DNA of 64,000 nt from Bacillus thuringiensis (GCF_014932895.1 NZ_JACYOF010000002.1:930001-994000); one strand, 5' to 3'. Positions 36,762-47,117 are shown, counted from the stretch's first letter. Translations and numbers: made by a program. Notes: generated by a model from the sequence alone, not told the origin.

Positions 36762-38228
36762 TTATTTCGGAGCATTTCCCACATACTGCGTAATATCAAC
36801 ATTTAATGCTTGAGCTAAACGCATGCCGTACTCTTGATCTGCACGGAAGAAATTACAAACAGCTAGTAATTTCGTGCGTTCATTTACGTCTTTCAAGTCG
36901 TTTGCTAAGTTTGCAATTAAATTATCCTGCTCTTCTTTAGAGAATGAACGGTAACGCTCACCCGCTTGTTTGAAGTCATTTGGTTTCTCAATTTTTTCAC
37001 GAGATACGTGGCCTTCTACTTTCATAGTTGAATCGCGGTAAGTTGGATCTTCAACTGGATTTTCTGTATGACGGCTCGGTTCGTAGTTTATTGTAGATGG
37101 GTTTTGATTCACTTGCATCGCACCATCACGTTGTTGGTTACGAACAGCTGCGTATGGGCAGTTTACAGGAATTTGTAAGTAGTTTGCCCCAAGGCGATAA
37201 CGCTGTGTATCTGGGTAAGAGAATAAACGCCCTTGTAATAATTTATCTTCAGATGGTTCAATACCATTTACAGTTGCACTTGGAGAGAATGCCGCTTGTT
37301 CTACTTCCGCAAAGAAGTTTTTCGGATTACGATTTAATGTCATTGTCCCCACTTCAATTAATGGGAAACGATCTTCCGGCCATACTTTCGTTGGATCTAG
37401 TGGATCAAAGTCTAAAGAATCAGTTTCATCTAACTGCATGACTTGTACGTGTAAATCCCATTTCGGATAGTTTCCTTTTTCAATTGCATCGAATAAGTCA
37501 CGAGTTGCATGGTTGAAGTCTTTTCCTTGTACTTCTTGCACTTCTTTCGCACTTAAATTACGTACACCTTGCTGTGGTTTCCAGTGGTATTTAATATAAA
37601 CGATTTTACCTTCTGCATTAATCCATTTAAATGAATGGACGCCGAAACCTTCCATTTCACGATAAGTTGCCGGTGTACCGTAATCAGAAAATACCCATGT
37701 CATCATATGTGTAGATTCTGGAGTTAACGTCATGAAATCCCAGTAACGATCTGGCGTTTGAACATTTGTATCAGGCGCTGGTTTTAAAGAATGCACCATA
37801 TCTGGGAATTTAATTGCATCACGAATGAAGAAAACTGGTAAATGGTTACCTACGATATCGTAATTTCCTTCTTCTGTATAAAATTTAACAGCGAACCCGC
37901 GTGGATCACGCGCTGTTTCTGGAGAACCTTGACCATGAATAACCGTTGAAAAACGAACGAATACAGGTGTTTCAGTTCCTTCATTTTGTAAAAACGCTGC
38001 TTTCGTATATTGCTTCATGCTTTTTTTCGTTACGAATACACCGTGAGCACCTGCACCACGTGCATGCACAACGCGTTCTGGAATACGTTCGCGATCAAAA
38101 TGCGCTAGCTTTTCTACTAAATGATAGTCTTCTAACAATACCGGCCCACGGCGACCAGCTGTACGAGAATTTTGATTATCTCCAACTGGAGCACCTTGGT
38201 TTGTTGTTAAGCGATTATTTGGATTCAT
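36762..38228 (-). CDS. katA: Heme catalase (clade 3)
   Basis: A 488-residue catalase that splits hydrogen peroxide. The distal His is in ERVVHARGAGAHG (near residue 55), the distal Asn in YDIVGNHLPVFF, and the proximal heme Tyr in GRLFSYPDTQRYRLG. The size is that of small-subunit, NADPH-binding catalases like B. subtilis KatA. ATG 38228 is preferred over the adjacent TTG. AGAGGAGG lies 11 bases upstream. It follows hemH, and its own promoter region carries a PerR box. Confidence 0.96.
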   Translation of the reverse strand: MNPNNRLTTNQGAPVGDNQNSRTAGRRGPVLLEDYHLVEKLAHFDRERIPERVVHARGAGAHGVFVTKKSMKQYTKAAFLQNEGTETPVFVRFSTVIHGQGSPETARDPRGFAVKFYTEEGNYDIVGNHLPVFFIRDAIKFPDMVHSLKPAPDTNVQTPDRYWDFMTLTPESTHMMTWVFSDYGTPATYREMEGFGVHSFKWINAEGKIVYIKYHWKPQQGVRNLSAKEVQEVQGKDFNHATRDLFDAIEKGNYPKWDLHVQVMQLDETDSLDFDPLDPTKVWPEDRFPLIEVGTMTLNRNPKNFFAEVEQAAFSPSATVNGIEPSEDKLLQGRLFSYPDTQRYRLGANYLQIPVNCPYAAVRNQQRDGAMQVNQNPSTINYEPSRHTENPVEDPTYRDSTMKVEGHVSREKIEKPNDFKQAGERYRSFSKEEQDNLIANLANDLKDVNERTKLLAVCNFFRADQEYGMRLAQALNVDITQYVGNAPK

Positions 38229-38272
38229 CAAGGGAGATTCCTCCTCTTTCCTTCGTAGTAATTATTATTTAT

Positions 38273-38287
38273 TTGTAATTATTATAA
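38273..38287. promoter_or_regulatory. PerR box at katA
   Basis: TTGTAATTATTATAA matches the PerR consensus TTATAATNATTATAA at 14 of 15 positions. It contains a minus-strand TATAAT (38281-38286) that could be the katA -10 box. PerR is the peroxide-sensing repressor of katA in bacilli. Confidence 0.75.
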
Positions 38288-38288
38288 T

Positions 38289-39248
38289 TTAATTATTATT
38301 CAAAACTATTTTCTTGTCAACTATTTCCTTCACTTTTTTAGAAACAATTTCGGCTAAGCAATCGATAAATACAGGCTGTGCATTCGGCATATTTGGTCTA
38401 AAATATGCAACATTTAGTTCATCCGTTACAACTTTACATTCATAATCGTTGTCATATAAAACTTCTAAATGCTCTGCCACAAAACCAACTGGGCAATATA
38501 TGAAAGATTCATAACCATTCTCTTCATATAAATCTTTCGTTAAATCTTGCACATCCGGACCAATCCACGGATCTGGAGTATTACCAGCACTTTGCCAACC
38601 GATTGTATAGTTTTGAATATTTGCAGCCTCTGCAATTAAATCCGCTGTACGCTGTAATTGCTCTACGTACGGGTCACCTGCTGCAATAATTTTTTCTGGC
38701 AAACTATGCGCCGAAAAAATTACGACTGCCTTCTCTTTATCTGCAATGTTACTAAACGTTTCTTTTATTTGATTTGCCCAATAAGAAATAAACTTCGGTT
38801 CGTCGTACCATTGTTCAATTGGTTCAATAACAGGACCACCAATTTCTTTTGAAAAGCGAATTGCACGGTCATTATATGCTTTAACGCTGAATGTAGAATA
38901 ATGCGGCGCTAATATGATGCTAATCGCATGCTCAATTCCATCTCGCTTCATCTCTTCTACTGCGTCTTCTATAAATGGTGCAATATGTTTTAATCCTAAG
39001 TAACAAGTAAATTCACACTCTGTAAATATGTTATTCATTGAATCCATTAATTTATGCGCTTGCTCTTTTGTAATTTTTGCAAGTGGCGAAATTCCGCCAA
39101 TCACTTTATAACGCCCAATTAAATCTTTGAGTGCTTCTTCGGATGGCTTACGTCCATGACGAATATGTGTATAATACGCCTCTACATCATCCAATGACTC
39201 CGGCGTTCCATACGCCATTACTAGCAAACCTATTTTTTTCTTTGTCAT
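38289..39248 (-). CDS. hemH: Ferrochelatase (coproporphyrin-type in Firmicutes)
   Basis: A 319-residue enzyme that inserts Fe2+ into (copro)porphyrin. The N-terminus [20 protein letters not shown] matches Firmicute ferrochelatases. The metal-site His is in [12 protein letters not shown] (near residue 183) and the acidic ligand is in [12 protein letters not shown] (near 264). The product heme is the cofactor of the downstream katA. The start ATG 39248 follows GAGGTGTTACATAG. A Fur-like box lies just upstream. Confidence 0.95.
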   Translation of the reverse strand: MTKKKIGLLVMAYGTPESLDDVEAYYTHIRHGRKPSEEALKDLIGRYKVIGGISPLAKITKEQAHKLMDSMNNIFTECEFTCYLGLKHIAPFIEDAVEEMKRDGIEHAISIILAPHYSTFSVKAYNDRAIRFSKEIGGPVIEPIEQWYDEPKFISYWANQIKETFSNIADKEKAVVIFSAHSLPEKIIAAGDPYVEQLQRTADLIAEAANIQNYTIGWQSAGNTPDPWIGPDVQDLTKDLYEENGYESFIYCPVGFVAEHLEVLYDNDYECKVVTDELNVAYFRPNMPNAQPVFIDCLAEIVSKKVKEIVDKKIVLNNN

Positions 39249-39269
39249 CTATGTAACACCTCAATTTTT

Positions 39270-39288
39270 GAAAATGAGAATCTTTTTC
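39270..39288. promoter_or_regulatory. Fur-box-like sequence upstream of hemH
   Basis: GAAAATGAGAATCTTTTTC matches the 19-base Fur consensus GATAATGATAATCATTATC at 15 positions. It lies 22 bases before the hemH start codon. Iron or peroxide control of ferrochelatase is plausible. Confidence 0.55.
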
Positions 39289-39563
39289 AAGAACATTCGT
39301 TTCCGATTATAACAAACAATAATAAGTACGTCAAAATAATAATTCTAAATAAATATTTTTTCTAATATGATTTTGAATTTTATATGACAATTTATTTAAT
39401 ATTTTCGTCTTATTCTTAATCGCTGTGGAACTTCACAACAGCTTAAAAAAATCTCAATATTCCGGTTATTATTTCTCAAAATTTGTACTTTACTATTTAA
39501 CTTAGAAAAGGAAACAGAATTCCGTTGAATTCTAATTAAAGGAACATATAAGGAGGATTTAAA
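39289..39563. other. Divergent intergenic region hemH / secreted phosphodiesterase
   Basis: AT-rich sequence with the promoters of both genes. A loose inverted repeat occurs around GTGGAACTTCACAAC near 39425. AAGGAGG precedes the plus-strand gene at 39551. No further operator was recognised. Confidence 0.3.
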
Positions 39564-42122
39564 ATGATACAGCCTTTTATTAAAAAAGCAGTACTGATTT
39601 CTACACTTACCATGGGTACAATCCTATCCACAACAATTCCATTTAACGTTTTAGCAGCACCTAATCCAGCAATACAAATGCAACAAGAAAATCTCACTGA
39701 CGAAATTATGAAACTATCGTTCGAGGAAAATCTAAGTGATAGCTCCGCATCCAATCACATAATTTCATATAAAAATGGTAATCCTTCATTTACAGATGGA
39801 CGCATAAATAAAGCTCTCAAGTTTAAATCAACCTCACAGAAAAATGCTTCCTATATCGACTTAGGAGATACTTCACAATTAAAATTTGGAGAAAGTACGG
39901 ATTTCACAGTAGCCTTTTGGGTAAGATCTTCCGGAGTAAATGCTGATCCAGCCATCATTTCAAATAAAGATTGGAATAGCGGTGGAAACTTAGGATGGTT
40001 TATCGGTTTAAAGGATAAGGCTCTCCTTTGGAATTTCAAAACATCCGGTAGCTCCCGCCTGGATGCCTCTATTCCAAATATCGCTGATAACGTTTGGCAT
40101 CATATTGTGATTTCTCATGACCGCGATGGATATGCAACTATTTATAAAGACGGAAAGCTAGAACAACAAATTGATATTAGTAAAATGAAAGGTACAATCG
40201 ATACAAATTACACAACAAAAATTGGAGTTGATGGGAAAGGAACTTTATTCGGAAACAACTTTGACGCAACACTAGATGAAGTATCTATCCTAAGAAAAGC
40301 AGTAACGGCTACAGATGTTCAAAAAATGTATCAATCCGCTCCTCCCATTGCTGTTACTGACATTTCTATTGACCAACCAACGTTGCATTTAAATGTTGAT
40401 GGTTACACCTATTTACAAGCCAATATCCAGCCTTTAGACGCAACAAATAAAAAAGTAACTTGGACAAGCAGTAATAAAAACATCGCAGACGTTGAAGGGA
40501 TAGATGGAAAAGTCAAAGTAATTGGAAAAGGCATTGGGAAAACAACAATTCAAGCCATTTCTGAAGACGGAAAAAAAGCCGCTACAGCAGAACTAACCGT
40601 TGGAAATTCTTTAGATATAACACGTGATGGTTTACTTGAACAAAATGATTTAAACTTTGTAAAACAATACATCGGATCAGAGGTAAATAGTCCAAACTGG
40701 AATGAAATTAAGCGAGCTGATTTAAATGAAGATGGAAAAATTGATGAAAAGGACATACTCCCTCTTCAAGAACATCTAAAACAATCTACAAACTATCCAT
40801 ACAAACATATCTTTATTATCGGGTTAGATGGAGCTGGTATTGCTGTTAAAGATGCTAATGCCCCTAATATTAAAAATTTTATCGCTAATGGTGCCAGCAC
40901 TTATAATGCACAAGCTCTTTCACCAACGATTAGCGCTCAAAACTGGGGCGGAATCTTACATGGTGTAACACCTGATAAAACAAAACTGGATAATACAATC
41001 GCAGGGTCAATAGCATTCCCTGAAAATTCACCTTATCCATCCTTTATGAAAGTACTAAAACAAGAACGACCTTACGCAAAAATAGCTTCATTTGCTGGAT
41101 GGAGTCCAATTAATAAAGGGATTATCGAACAATCCGTAGGCGCTCACTTAGAGTCTGTCCCGGATGACCAATTGGCACCAAAAATCTCAAATTATATTAA
41201 AACGGAAGGAAAAGATACTGTGGTCACATTCATTCATTTTGACGATATTGATGGAGCTGGTCATTCTAAAGGCTACGGCAGCCCCGCATATATGCAACAA
41301 ATTGAAAAAACAGATAAAAATGTAGGGGTTGTATTAGATGCAATTCGTGACGCTGGTTTATTAGAAGATAGCCTTGTCATTATGACAACGGATCATGGAG
41401 GAAAAGACTACGGACATGGAGGAGAATCTCCTGAAGAAAAGACAATTTTCTGGGCGGCGAACGGCCCTGGAATTCTAGCAAAATCATCTATTACAACTCC
41501 TATGACGAATATGGATACAGCGGCAGTTGTAGCACAAGCACTACGCTCGAATAAACCTATGACTTGGGATGCAAAAACACCTGAGAATTTACTAGAAACA
41601 TTCCCTACTAGCCTTACACTTAACAAATCAGAACACTCTTTAAGAGAAAAAGAAACCTTTGAACTCGTTGCGAAGATCACTCCATACGTTACAAATAAAA
41701 AGTTAATTTGGAAAAGTGACAATCCAACTGTTGCAACAATACAAGCAACGGATGAAAAAGCAATTGTCCATGCTGTACAAGCTGGTACTGCAACACTTAC
41801 TGCAACGACTGCTACTGGCGAATATGTAGCAACATGTCAAGTAACTGTTGAACCAAATCATGTACCTGTTACAGGTATCAAAGTAGACGAACGATCTTTT
41901 GAGATCAAGCAAGGAGATGAAAAACTTGTATCTGCCTCCGTTCTTCCAGAAAATGCAACAAATAAAAATATAGTTTGGAAAAGTAGTGACGCAAGCATCA
42001 TTGCCCTGGAAAACAAAAATAATACGACTCATGTGAAAGCTTTGAAACCCGGACGCGTTGTTTTAACTGCAACAACAGATGATGGAAAATACAATAGATA
42101 TGTTTATATTCAAGTGAAATAG
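39564..42122 (+). CDS. Secreted LamG / Big2 / dockerin-like / phosphodiesterase multidomain protein
   Basis: 852 residues. Signal peptide 1-32 (cut after VLAA). LamG/concanavalin-like domain 45-255 (DFTVAFWVRSSG, NVWHHIVISHD). First Big2 Ig-like domain 262-347. Dockerin-like Ca-binding pair 350-407 (TRDGLLEQND, ADLNEDGKIDEKD). Alkaline-phosphatase-superfamily phosphodiesterase 414-670 with metal ligands in IGLDGAG (D422), HFDDIDGAGHSKG (D560, H567), MTTDHGGKDYGHGG (D610, H611, H618) and nucleophile S457 in PTISAQNW. Two more Big2 domains 680-852. It probably cleaves a phosphodiester or nucleotide outside the cell while bound to glycans. AAGGAGG precedes ATG 39564. Single gene. Confidence 0.85.
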   Translation: MIQPFIKKAVLISTLTMGTILSTTIPFNVLAAPNPAIQMQQENLTDEIMKLSFEENLSDSSASNHIISYKNGNPSFTDGRINKALKFKSTSQKNASYIDLGDTSQLKFGESTDFTVAFWVRSSGVNADPAIISNKDWNSGGNLGWFIGLKDKALLWNFKTSGSSRLDASIPNIADNVWHHIVISHDRDGYATIYKDGKLEQQIDISKMKGTIDTNYTTKIGVDGKGTLFGNNFDATLDEVSILRKAVTATDVQKMYQSAPPIAVTDISIDQPTLHLNVDGYTYLQANIQPLDATNKKVTWTSSNKNIADVEGIDGKVKVIGKGIGKTTIQAISEDGKKAATAELTVGNSLDITRDGLLEQNDLNFVKQYIGSEVNSPNWNEIKRADLNEDGKIDEKDILPLQEHLKQSTNYPYKHIFIIGLDGAGIAVKDANAPNIKNFIANGASTYNAQALSPTISAQNWGGILHGVTPDKTKLDNTIAGSIAFPENSPYPSFMKVLKQERPYAKIASFAGWSPINKGIIEQSVGAHLESVPDDQLAPKISNYIKTEGKDTVVTFIHFDDIDGAGHSKGYGSPAYMQQIEKTDKNVGVVLDAIRDAGLLEDSLVIMTTDHGGKDYGHGGESPEEKTIFWAANGPGILAKSSITTPMTNMDTAAVVAQALRSNKPMTWDAKTPENLLETFPTSLTLNKSEHSLREKETFELVAKITPYVTNKKLIWKSDNPTVATIQATDEKAIVHAVQAGTATLTATTATGEYVATCQVTVEPNHVPVTGIKVDERSFEIKQGDEKLVSASVLPENATNKNIVWKSSDASIIALENKNNTTHVKALKPGRVVLTATTDDGKYNRYVYIQVK

Positions 42123-42127
42123 AAGAA

Positions 42128-42160
42128 AAGGCGGCCTACACAACATGCAAGCCGCCTCTC
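42128..42160 (-). terminator. Terminator after asnO
   Basis: AGGCGGC / GCCGCCT stem, with TTTTCTTC on the minus strand. It may also end the plus-strand gene. Confidence 0.7.
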
Positions 42161-42161
42161 A

Positions 42162-44009
42162 TTATTCTTTAATATTCACTCCATACTCTTTAAACCAAAC
42201 GTGAATTTGTGCTAAATGAGCTAAAAGTTGTGGCCCAGTCATTAATTGACCAAACCAAGGCGATTGGAATGCACTGCCGCCAGACTCGATCAATCCACTC
42301 AGTTGCTCTTTATCAAACAGTTCATGCAAAATTGAGCCTTTATCCGCTAATAAATCCTGTAGCCACACTGTTACCGCTTTTGTATAGTACGGATTGTGTG
42401 TTTTCGGATATGGGCTTTTCTTTCTATATAAGATGTCATGTGGAAGTATCCCTTCTAACGCTTTACGCAATAGACCTTTTTCGCGGTTTTCATACATTTT
42501 CATTTCCCAAGGAATATTCCACGCATATTCGACAAGTCGGTGGTCCGCAAATGGAACGCGTACTTCTAAGCTTGCCCCCATACTCATACGGTCTTTTCTG
42601 TCTAATAATGTTGTCATAAACCATACCATGTTTAAATAAAATAATTGTCTTCTTTTCGCTTCTAATGGGCTTTCTCCCTCTAAAATAGGAACTTCTTGAA
42701 TAGATTCTTCATAACGCCGCTGTACGTATTGTTGTAAATTCAATTTATTTCGCCATTCTTTTTTCAAAAGTTGTTCCCGCGCTTCTGTAGAACGCATCCA
42801 CGGAAATGCACTCGATTGTAAATCATCTTCTCTATAAAACCACGGATACCCACCGAATATTTCATCTGCACATTCTCCAGATAAACCAACGACAAAATCT
42901 TGTTTAATTTCGCGGCAAAACCATAATAATGAAGAATCGATATCTGCCATACCAGGTAAATCACGAACGAGTACTGCTTCTGTTAAATACTCTGCCAGCA
43001 GTTCATTTGAAATGACGCAACGATGATGGATCGTTTCAAATGTCTCAGTCATTAAGTTAATAAATGGTGCATCTGAATTTGGCTGAAATGCATTTGCTTT
43101 AAAGTATTTGTCATTATCTTCGTAATCAATAGAATACGTGTGTAATTGACCTTTTCCTGACCTTTCATACTCTTTCGCAGCAATTGCTGTAATTGCACTC
43201 GAATCTACTCCGCCCGATAAAAAAGTGCATAGCGGTACGTCAGAAACGAGTTGCCTTGTTATTGCATCTTGTAATAGAAAACGTGTCTTCTCTACTGTTT
43301 CTTCAAAGGACTCTTCATGCTTTTTGCTTTCTACATTCCAATATCTCCATATACACAAACCATTCTTCGAAAATGTCATCGCATGGCCTGGGCGCAATTC
43401 TTTTATACCAGCATAAATACCGTGACCAGGCGTTCTAGACGGCCCAAGACCGAATATTTCCGATAATCCTTCTAACGATACTTCCGCCTTCACATCTGGA
43501 TGCGCTAGTATCGCCTTTAACTCTGAGCCAAATAATAATCTTCCACTATCATATTTATAAAAAAGCGGCTTTACACCTAATCGATCTCTCGCAATAAACA
43601 CTTGTTCTTTCTGTTCATCCCATACTGCAAACGCATATATACCGTTTAAATGATCGACACACTCTTCTTTCCATTCAATATACGACGCTAATAATACTTC
43701 TGTATCGGAATGACCTTTGAACGTATATCCTCTTCTTAATAATTCTTTTCGAATGTCTTCTGTGTTATACAGTTCACCGTTGTAGCAAATGGCATAATTT
43801 GTTTCGTCCTTTAAACAAGTCATCGGCTGTTTACCACCTTCAGGGTCCACAACGATTAACCGTTTATGCCCAAATGCAACATTGCCTTTAATCCAGACTT
43901 TATTATCATCCGGGCCACGCTTCGCTAACGTCTCAGCCATCTTCGTAACGACATCCCTTTCCCCTTCTAATGAGCGTTTATAATCCACCCATCCTGTAAT
44001 CCCGCACAT
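42162..44009 (-). CDS. asnO: Glutamine-hydrolysing asparagine synthetase AsnO
   Basis: A 615-residue enzyme making asparagine from aspartate, glutamine and ATP. The N-terminal Ntn glutaminase starts MCGITGWVDY; Cys2 is the nucleophile, so translation must start at ATG 44009 rather than the upstream ATG 44018. The synthetase domain has the PP-loop LSGGVDSSAI near residue 255. The size and the neighbouring yisN match B. subtilis AsnO, one of three paralogues, which is expressed in sporulation. GGAAGG lies 9 bases upstream. Confidence 0.94.
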   Translation of the reverse strand: MCGITGWVDYKRSLEGERDVVTKMAETLAKRGPDDNKVWIKGNVAFGHKRLIVVDPEGGKQPMTCLKDETNYAICYNGELYNTEDIRKELLRRGYTFKGHSDTEVLLASYIEWKEECVDHLNGIYAFAVWDEQKEQVFIARDRLGVKPLFYKYDSGRLLFGSELKAILAHPDVKAEVSLEGLSEIFGLGPSRTPGHGIYAGIKELRPGHAMTFSKNGLCIWRYWNVESKKHEESFEETVEKTRFLLQDAITRQLVSDVPLCTFLSGGVDSSAITAIAAKEYERSGKGQLHTYSIDYEDNDKYFKANAFQPNSDAPFINLMTETFETIHHRCVISNELLAEYLTEAVLVRDLPGMADIDSSLLWFCREIKQDFVVGLSGECADEIFGGYPWFYREDDLQSSAFPWMRSTEAREQLLKKEWRNKLNLQQYVQRRYEESIQEVPILEGESPLEAKRRQLFYLNMVWFMTTLLDRKDRMSMGASLEVRVPFADHRLVEYAWNIPWEMKMYENREKGLLRKALEGILPHDILYRKKSPYPKTHNPYYTKAVTVWLQDLLADKGSILHELFDKEQLSGLIESGGSAFQSPWFGQLMTGPQLLAHLAQIHVWFKEYGVNIKE

Positions 44010-44150
44010 ATGAATCATCCTTCCATCTTATTTCTTTCCCTAAACGAGCAGTAATCCCCACCCTATGAGTGCGGATCAAAAAAATGAAAAACTTGACGAT
44101 AACCTACTATCCACATATGGAATAGCATTTTCACTTAGTAAAACGTGTTT

Positions 44151-44159
44151 TATTGTATG
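44151..44159 (-). promoter_or_regulatory. Possible sigma-E/sigma-K -10 box upstream of asnO
   Basis: Minus-strand CATACAATA fits the mother-cell -10 (CATA...TA). It lies 142 bases before asnO. No convincing -35 was found. The same 9-mer occurs ahead of gerPA. Confidence 0.3.
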
Positions 44160-44248
44160 CCCACCTATGTCTAGATGTGTCTAGTTATAAAGAATGCGCG
44201 AACTGTCTATAACAAGAATAACTACTTTTCATAAAGGAGAAATCGTGT

Positions 44249-44803
44249 ATGATACAACGTAAACATATTTTATATAATCAACCCCGCTCTCATACAGTCG
44301 GTAATGTAGAATATATAAACAATGAATGGGTATTCTTTGATGATGAAAATGAAGAAGCTTTTTTGTTAGAAGATATTGCCGAAGATGGTTTTGAAGTTTT
44401 ATATAACAACAACTGGCTACCAGCCCGTTTTTATGAACAAAACATATTACAAATTGCAAATGAACAACACCCTCTGCAAAATGGGGAAATGATACGAATT
44501 CGAAAAAAATTACTTCTTAGTTACAATGAATGGCTTGAGGAATTACCTGATTCTGTCTTTACATTATTAACAGAGGCACTACAATCACTTCATTACTCTT
44601 TATATGATTGCATGTATTGTCATAATTATTTATCCTTCTTGCCGAAAGAGGAAGCATGCGAGGGAGTCAATATTCTTTTATTTGATAATGAAGAGATGAT
44701 CTGTACATTACAGCACCATTTCGTTCGTCACTCTACTTCAAATAAAAATATTCTTCGCTTTACAAAAGTAAACGGAGAAGAGTTGCATATTGATGCAACA
44801 TAA
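44249..44803 (+). CDS. yisN: YisN-like protein (DUF2777)
   Basis: 184 residues, acidic and soluble: SHTVGNVEYINNEWVFFDDE, then LEDIAEDGFEVLYNNNWL and a CMYCHNYLSFLP segment in the second half. It corresponds by position, next to asnO and yisL, to B. subtilis YisN. Function unknown. AAAGGAG precedes ATG 44249. Its TAA stop lies within the ATAAA target site of bcr1 copy 2. Confidence 0.72.
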   Translation: MIQRKHILYNQPRSHTVGNVEYINNEWVFFDDENEEAFLLEDIAEDGFEVLYNNNWLPARFYEQNILQIANEQHPLQNGEMIRIRKKLLLSYNEWLEELPDSVFTLLTEALQSLHYSLYDCMYCHNYLSFLPKEEACEGVNILLFDNEEMICTLQHHFVRHSTSNKNILRFTKVNGEELHIDAT

Positions 44804-44804
44804 A

Positions 44805-44920
44805 GTGAAACTTTAATCAACCCGCACCAATCGGGCGTTTACGGGCAGTTGATCTCCTACCTAACTTTTTTGCTCCAGCCGAATTTTGAGGTGGGAGTTT
44901 TACTGCCCACAAATAGCGGG
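44805..44920 (+). repeat. bcr1-type repeat, copy 2 (116 bp, lacking the 5' hairpin)
   Basis: GTGAAACTTTAATCA ... CCCACAAATAGCGGG, flanked by ATAAA at 44800-44804 and 44921-44925. Compared with copies 1 and 3 it lacks the roughly 30-base GTGGGGG hairpin after TTTAATCA. The GGGCAGTTGATCTCCTACCT / AGGTGGGAGTTTTACTGCCC stem is kept. It starts one base after the yisN stop. Confidence 0.85.
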
Positions 44921-44930
44921 ATAAAATAAA

Positions 44931-44972
44931 AACCACCTTATGATCTCAAATGTTTGAGATCATAAGGTGGTT
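44931..44972. terminator. Bidirectional terminator between yisN and yisL
   Basis: A perfect 20-bp inverted repeat (44931-44950 with 44953-44972) with A-run and T-run on its flanks. Confidence 0.9.
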
Positions 44973-44978
44973 TTATTT

Positions 44979-45377
<399 letters not shown>

Positions 45378-45496
45378 TCACTCTATATGATAACATGTTC
45401 ATTTATTTTCAGGAAATGTTTCGCTTTTTTACATTTAAATGATATAATATTTAGAGTATTTACAAACTTCTTGTAATAACAAAAGGGGGAACAATC

Positions 45497-46687
45497 ATGA
45501 TTCAAACTAAGGATATTATCGAACTTACAGACACATACGGGGCAAATAACTATCATCCACTTCCAATCGTTATTTCTAAAGCAGAAGGTGTTTGGGTAGA
45601 AGATCCTGAAGGAAACCGCTATATGGACTTACTAAGTGCATATTCTGCAGTAAACCAAGGTCATCGTCACCCAAAAATTATTAACGCTTTAATTGATCAA
45701 GCAAATCGCGTTACGTTAACTTCTCGTGCTTTCCATAGCGATCAATTAGGTCCTTGGTACGAAAAAGTTGCGAAACTAACTAATAAAAATATGGTACTTC
45801 CTATGAATACAGGTGCAGAAGCTGTTGAAACTGCAATTAAAACAGCTCGTCGCTGGGCTTACGATGTGAAAAAAGTAGAAGCAAACCGTGCAGAAATCAT
45901 CGTTTGTGAAGATAACTTCCACGGACGTACAATGGGTGCTGTTTCTATGTCATCAAACGAAGAGTACAAGCGTGGCTTCGGTCCAATGCTTCCTGGCATT
46001 GTTGTAATTCCTTACGGTGATTTGGAAGCATTAAAAGCTGCTATTACACCAAATACAGCAGCATTCATTTTAGAGCCAATTCAAGGTGAAGCAGGAATTA
46101 ACATCCCACCAGCTGGTTTCTTAAAAGAAGCGTTTGAAGTATGTAAAAAAGAAAACGTTTTATTCGTAGCTGATGAAATCCAAACAGGCTTAGGCCGTAC
46201 TGGTAAAATATTCGCTTGCGATTGGGACAATATAACTCCTGACATGTACATACTTGGTAAAGCACTTGGTGGCGGCGTGTTCCCAATCTCTTGCGTTGCA
46301 GCAAACCGCGACATTTTAGGTGTATTCGAGCCAGGTTCTCACGGTTCTACATTCGGTGGTAACCCACTTGCATGTGCTGTTTCTATCGCGGCTCTTGAAG
46401 TGTTAGAAGAAGAAAAATTAACAGAACGTTCTCTTCAATTAGGAGAAAAATTAGTTGGGCAATTAAAAGAAATTGATAACCCAATGATCACTGAAGTTCG
46501 CGGTAAAGGTTTATTCATTGGTATCGAATTAAACGAGCCAGCTCGTCCTTACTGTGAACAACTAAAAGCAGCTGGTCTATTATGTAAAGAAACACACGAA
46601 AACGTAATTCGTATCGCACCACCTCTAGTAATCTCTGAAGAAGATTTAGAGTGGGCATTCCAAAAAATTAAAGCTGTATTATCTTAA
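45497..46687 (+). CDS. rocD: Ornithine aminotransferase
   Basis: A 396-residue class III PLP transaminase converting ornithine and 2-oxoglutarate to glutamate semialdehyde and glutamate in arginine breakdown. Marks: [18 protein letters not shown] (PLP phosphate site), [23 protein letters not shown] (PLP Asp) and [12 protein letters not shown] (the Lys carrying PLP). AAGGGGG precedes ATG 45497. It stands alone, without the other roc genes seen next to rocD in B. subtilis. Confidence 0.95.
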   Translation: MIQTKDIIELTDTYGANNYHPLPIVISKAEGVWVEDPEGNRYMDLLSAYSAVNQGHRHPKIINALIDQANRVTLTSRAFHSDQLGPWYEKVAKLTNKNMVLPMNTGAEAVETAIKTARRWAYDVKKVEANRAEIIVCEDNFHGRTMGAVSMSSNEEYKRGFGPMLPGIVVIPYGDLEALKAAITPNTAAFILEPIQGEAGINIPPAGFLKEAFEVCKKENVLFVADEIQTGLGRTGKIFACDWDNITPDMYILGKALGGGVFPISCVAANRDILGVFEPGSHGSTFGGNPLACAVSIAALEVLEEEKLTERSLQLGEKLVGQLKEIDNPMITEVRGKGLFIGIELNEPARPYCEQLKAAGLLCKETHENVIRIAPPLVISEEDLEWAFQKIKAVLS

Positions 46688-46693
46688 TGATAG

Positions 46694-46735
46694 AGAGGTT
46701 GTCCTACATGTTGGGACAACCTCTGTCTTTTTATA
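46694..46735 (+). terminator. Terminator after rocD
   Basis: AGAGGTTGTCC / GGACAACCTCT, then GTCTTTTTAT. Confidence 0.9.
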
Positions 46736-46797
46736 TTGATTTACAATAAAATAAAATTGTAATTTTCTGTATTTAACATCATAAAAGGAGGTACTAT

Positions 46798-47082
46798 ATG
46801 TTACTAAGATATGGCAAACATATTAACTATTTAGCTACATCTTTTATTTTAGTTACATTTCTTGGCTTCCTACTTTCCACAACATGGCTTAGTCACTACT
46901 CAACTTCTACTACATTCACACTACTGAAAGCATCATTTTGGACTGCTGTTATTCTTACTATTATTGGGTTTGGAAAAGAAAGAAGCGCTCTTGCAGTTAT
47001 ATTATTTGGTATTTGTACACTCGCACTCATCGGATTATATATTTTTGCTGTTATAGATTTTTTCAATAATCCAAGACCATAA
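46798..47082 (+). CDS. Small three-helix membrane protein
   Basis: 94 residues with three hydrophobic helices (about 10-30, 42-58 and 64-88), a basic GKERS loop and a C-terminal FFNNPRP. AAAGGAGG precedes ATG 46798. Followed by a terminator. Family not recognised. Confidence 0.65.
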   Translation: MLLRYGKHINYLATSFILVTFLGFLLSTTWLSHYSTSTTFTLLKASFWTAVILTIIGFGKERSALAVILFGICTLALIGLYIFAVIDFFNNPRP

Positions 47083-47083
47083 G

Positions 47084-47116
47084 AAGAGCTATCTTTTTCA
47101 CAAGATAGCTCTTTTC
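47084..47116. terminator. Bidirectional terminator
   Basis: AAGAGCTATCTT / AAGATAGCTCTT between the small membrane gene and yisK. Confidence 0.88.
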
Positions 47117-47117
47117 T

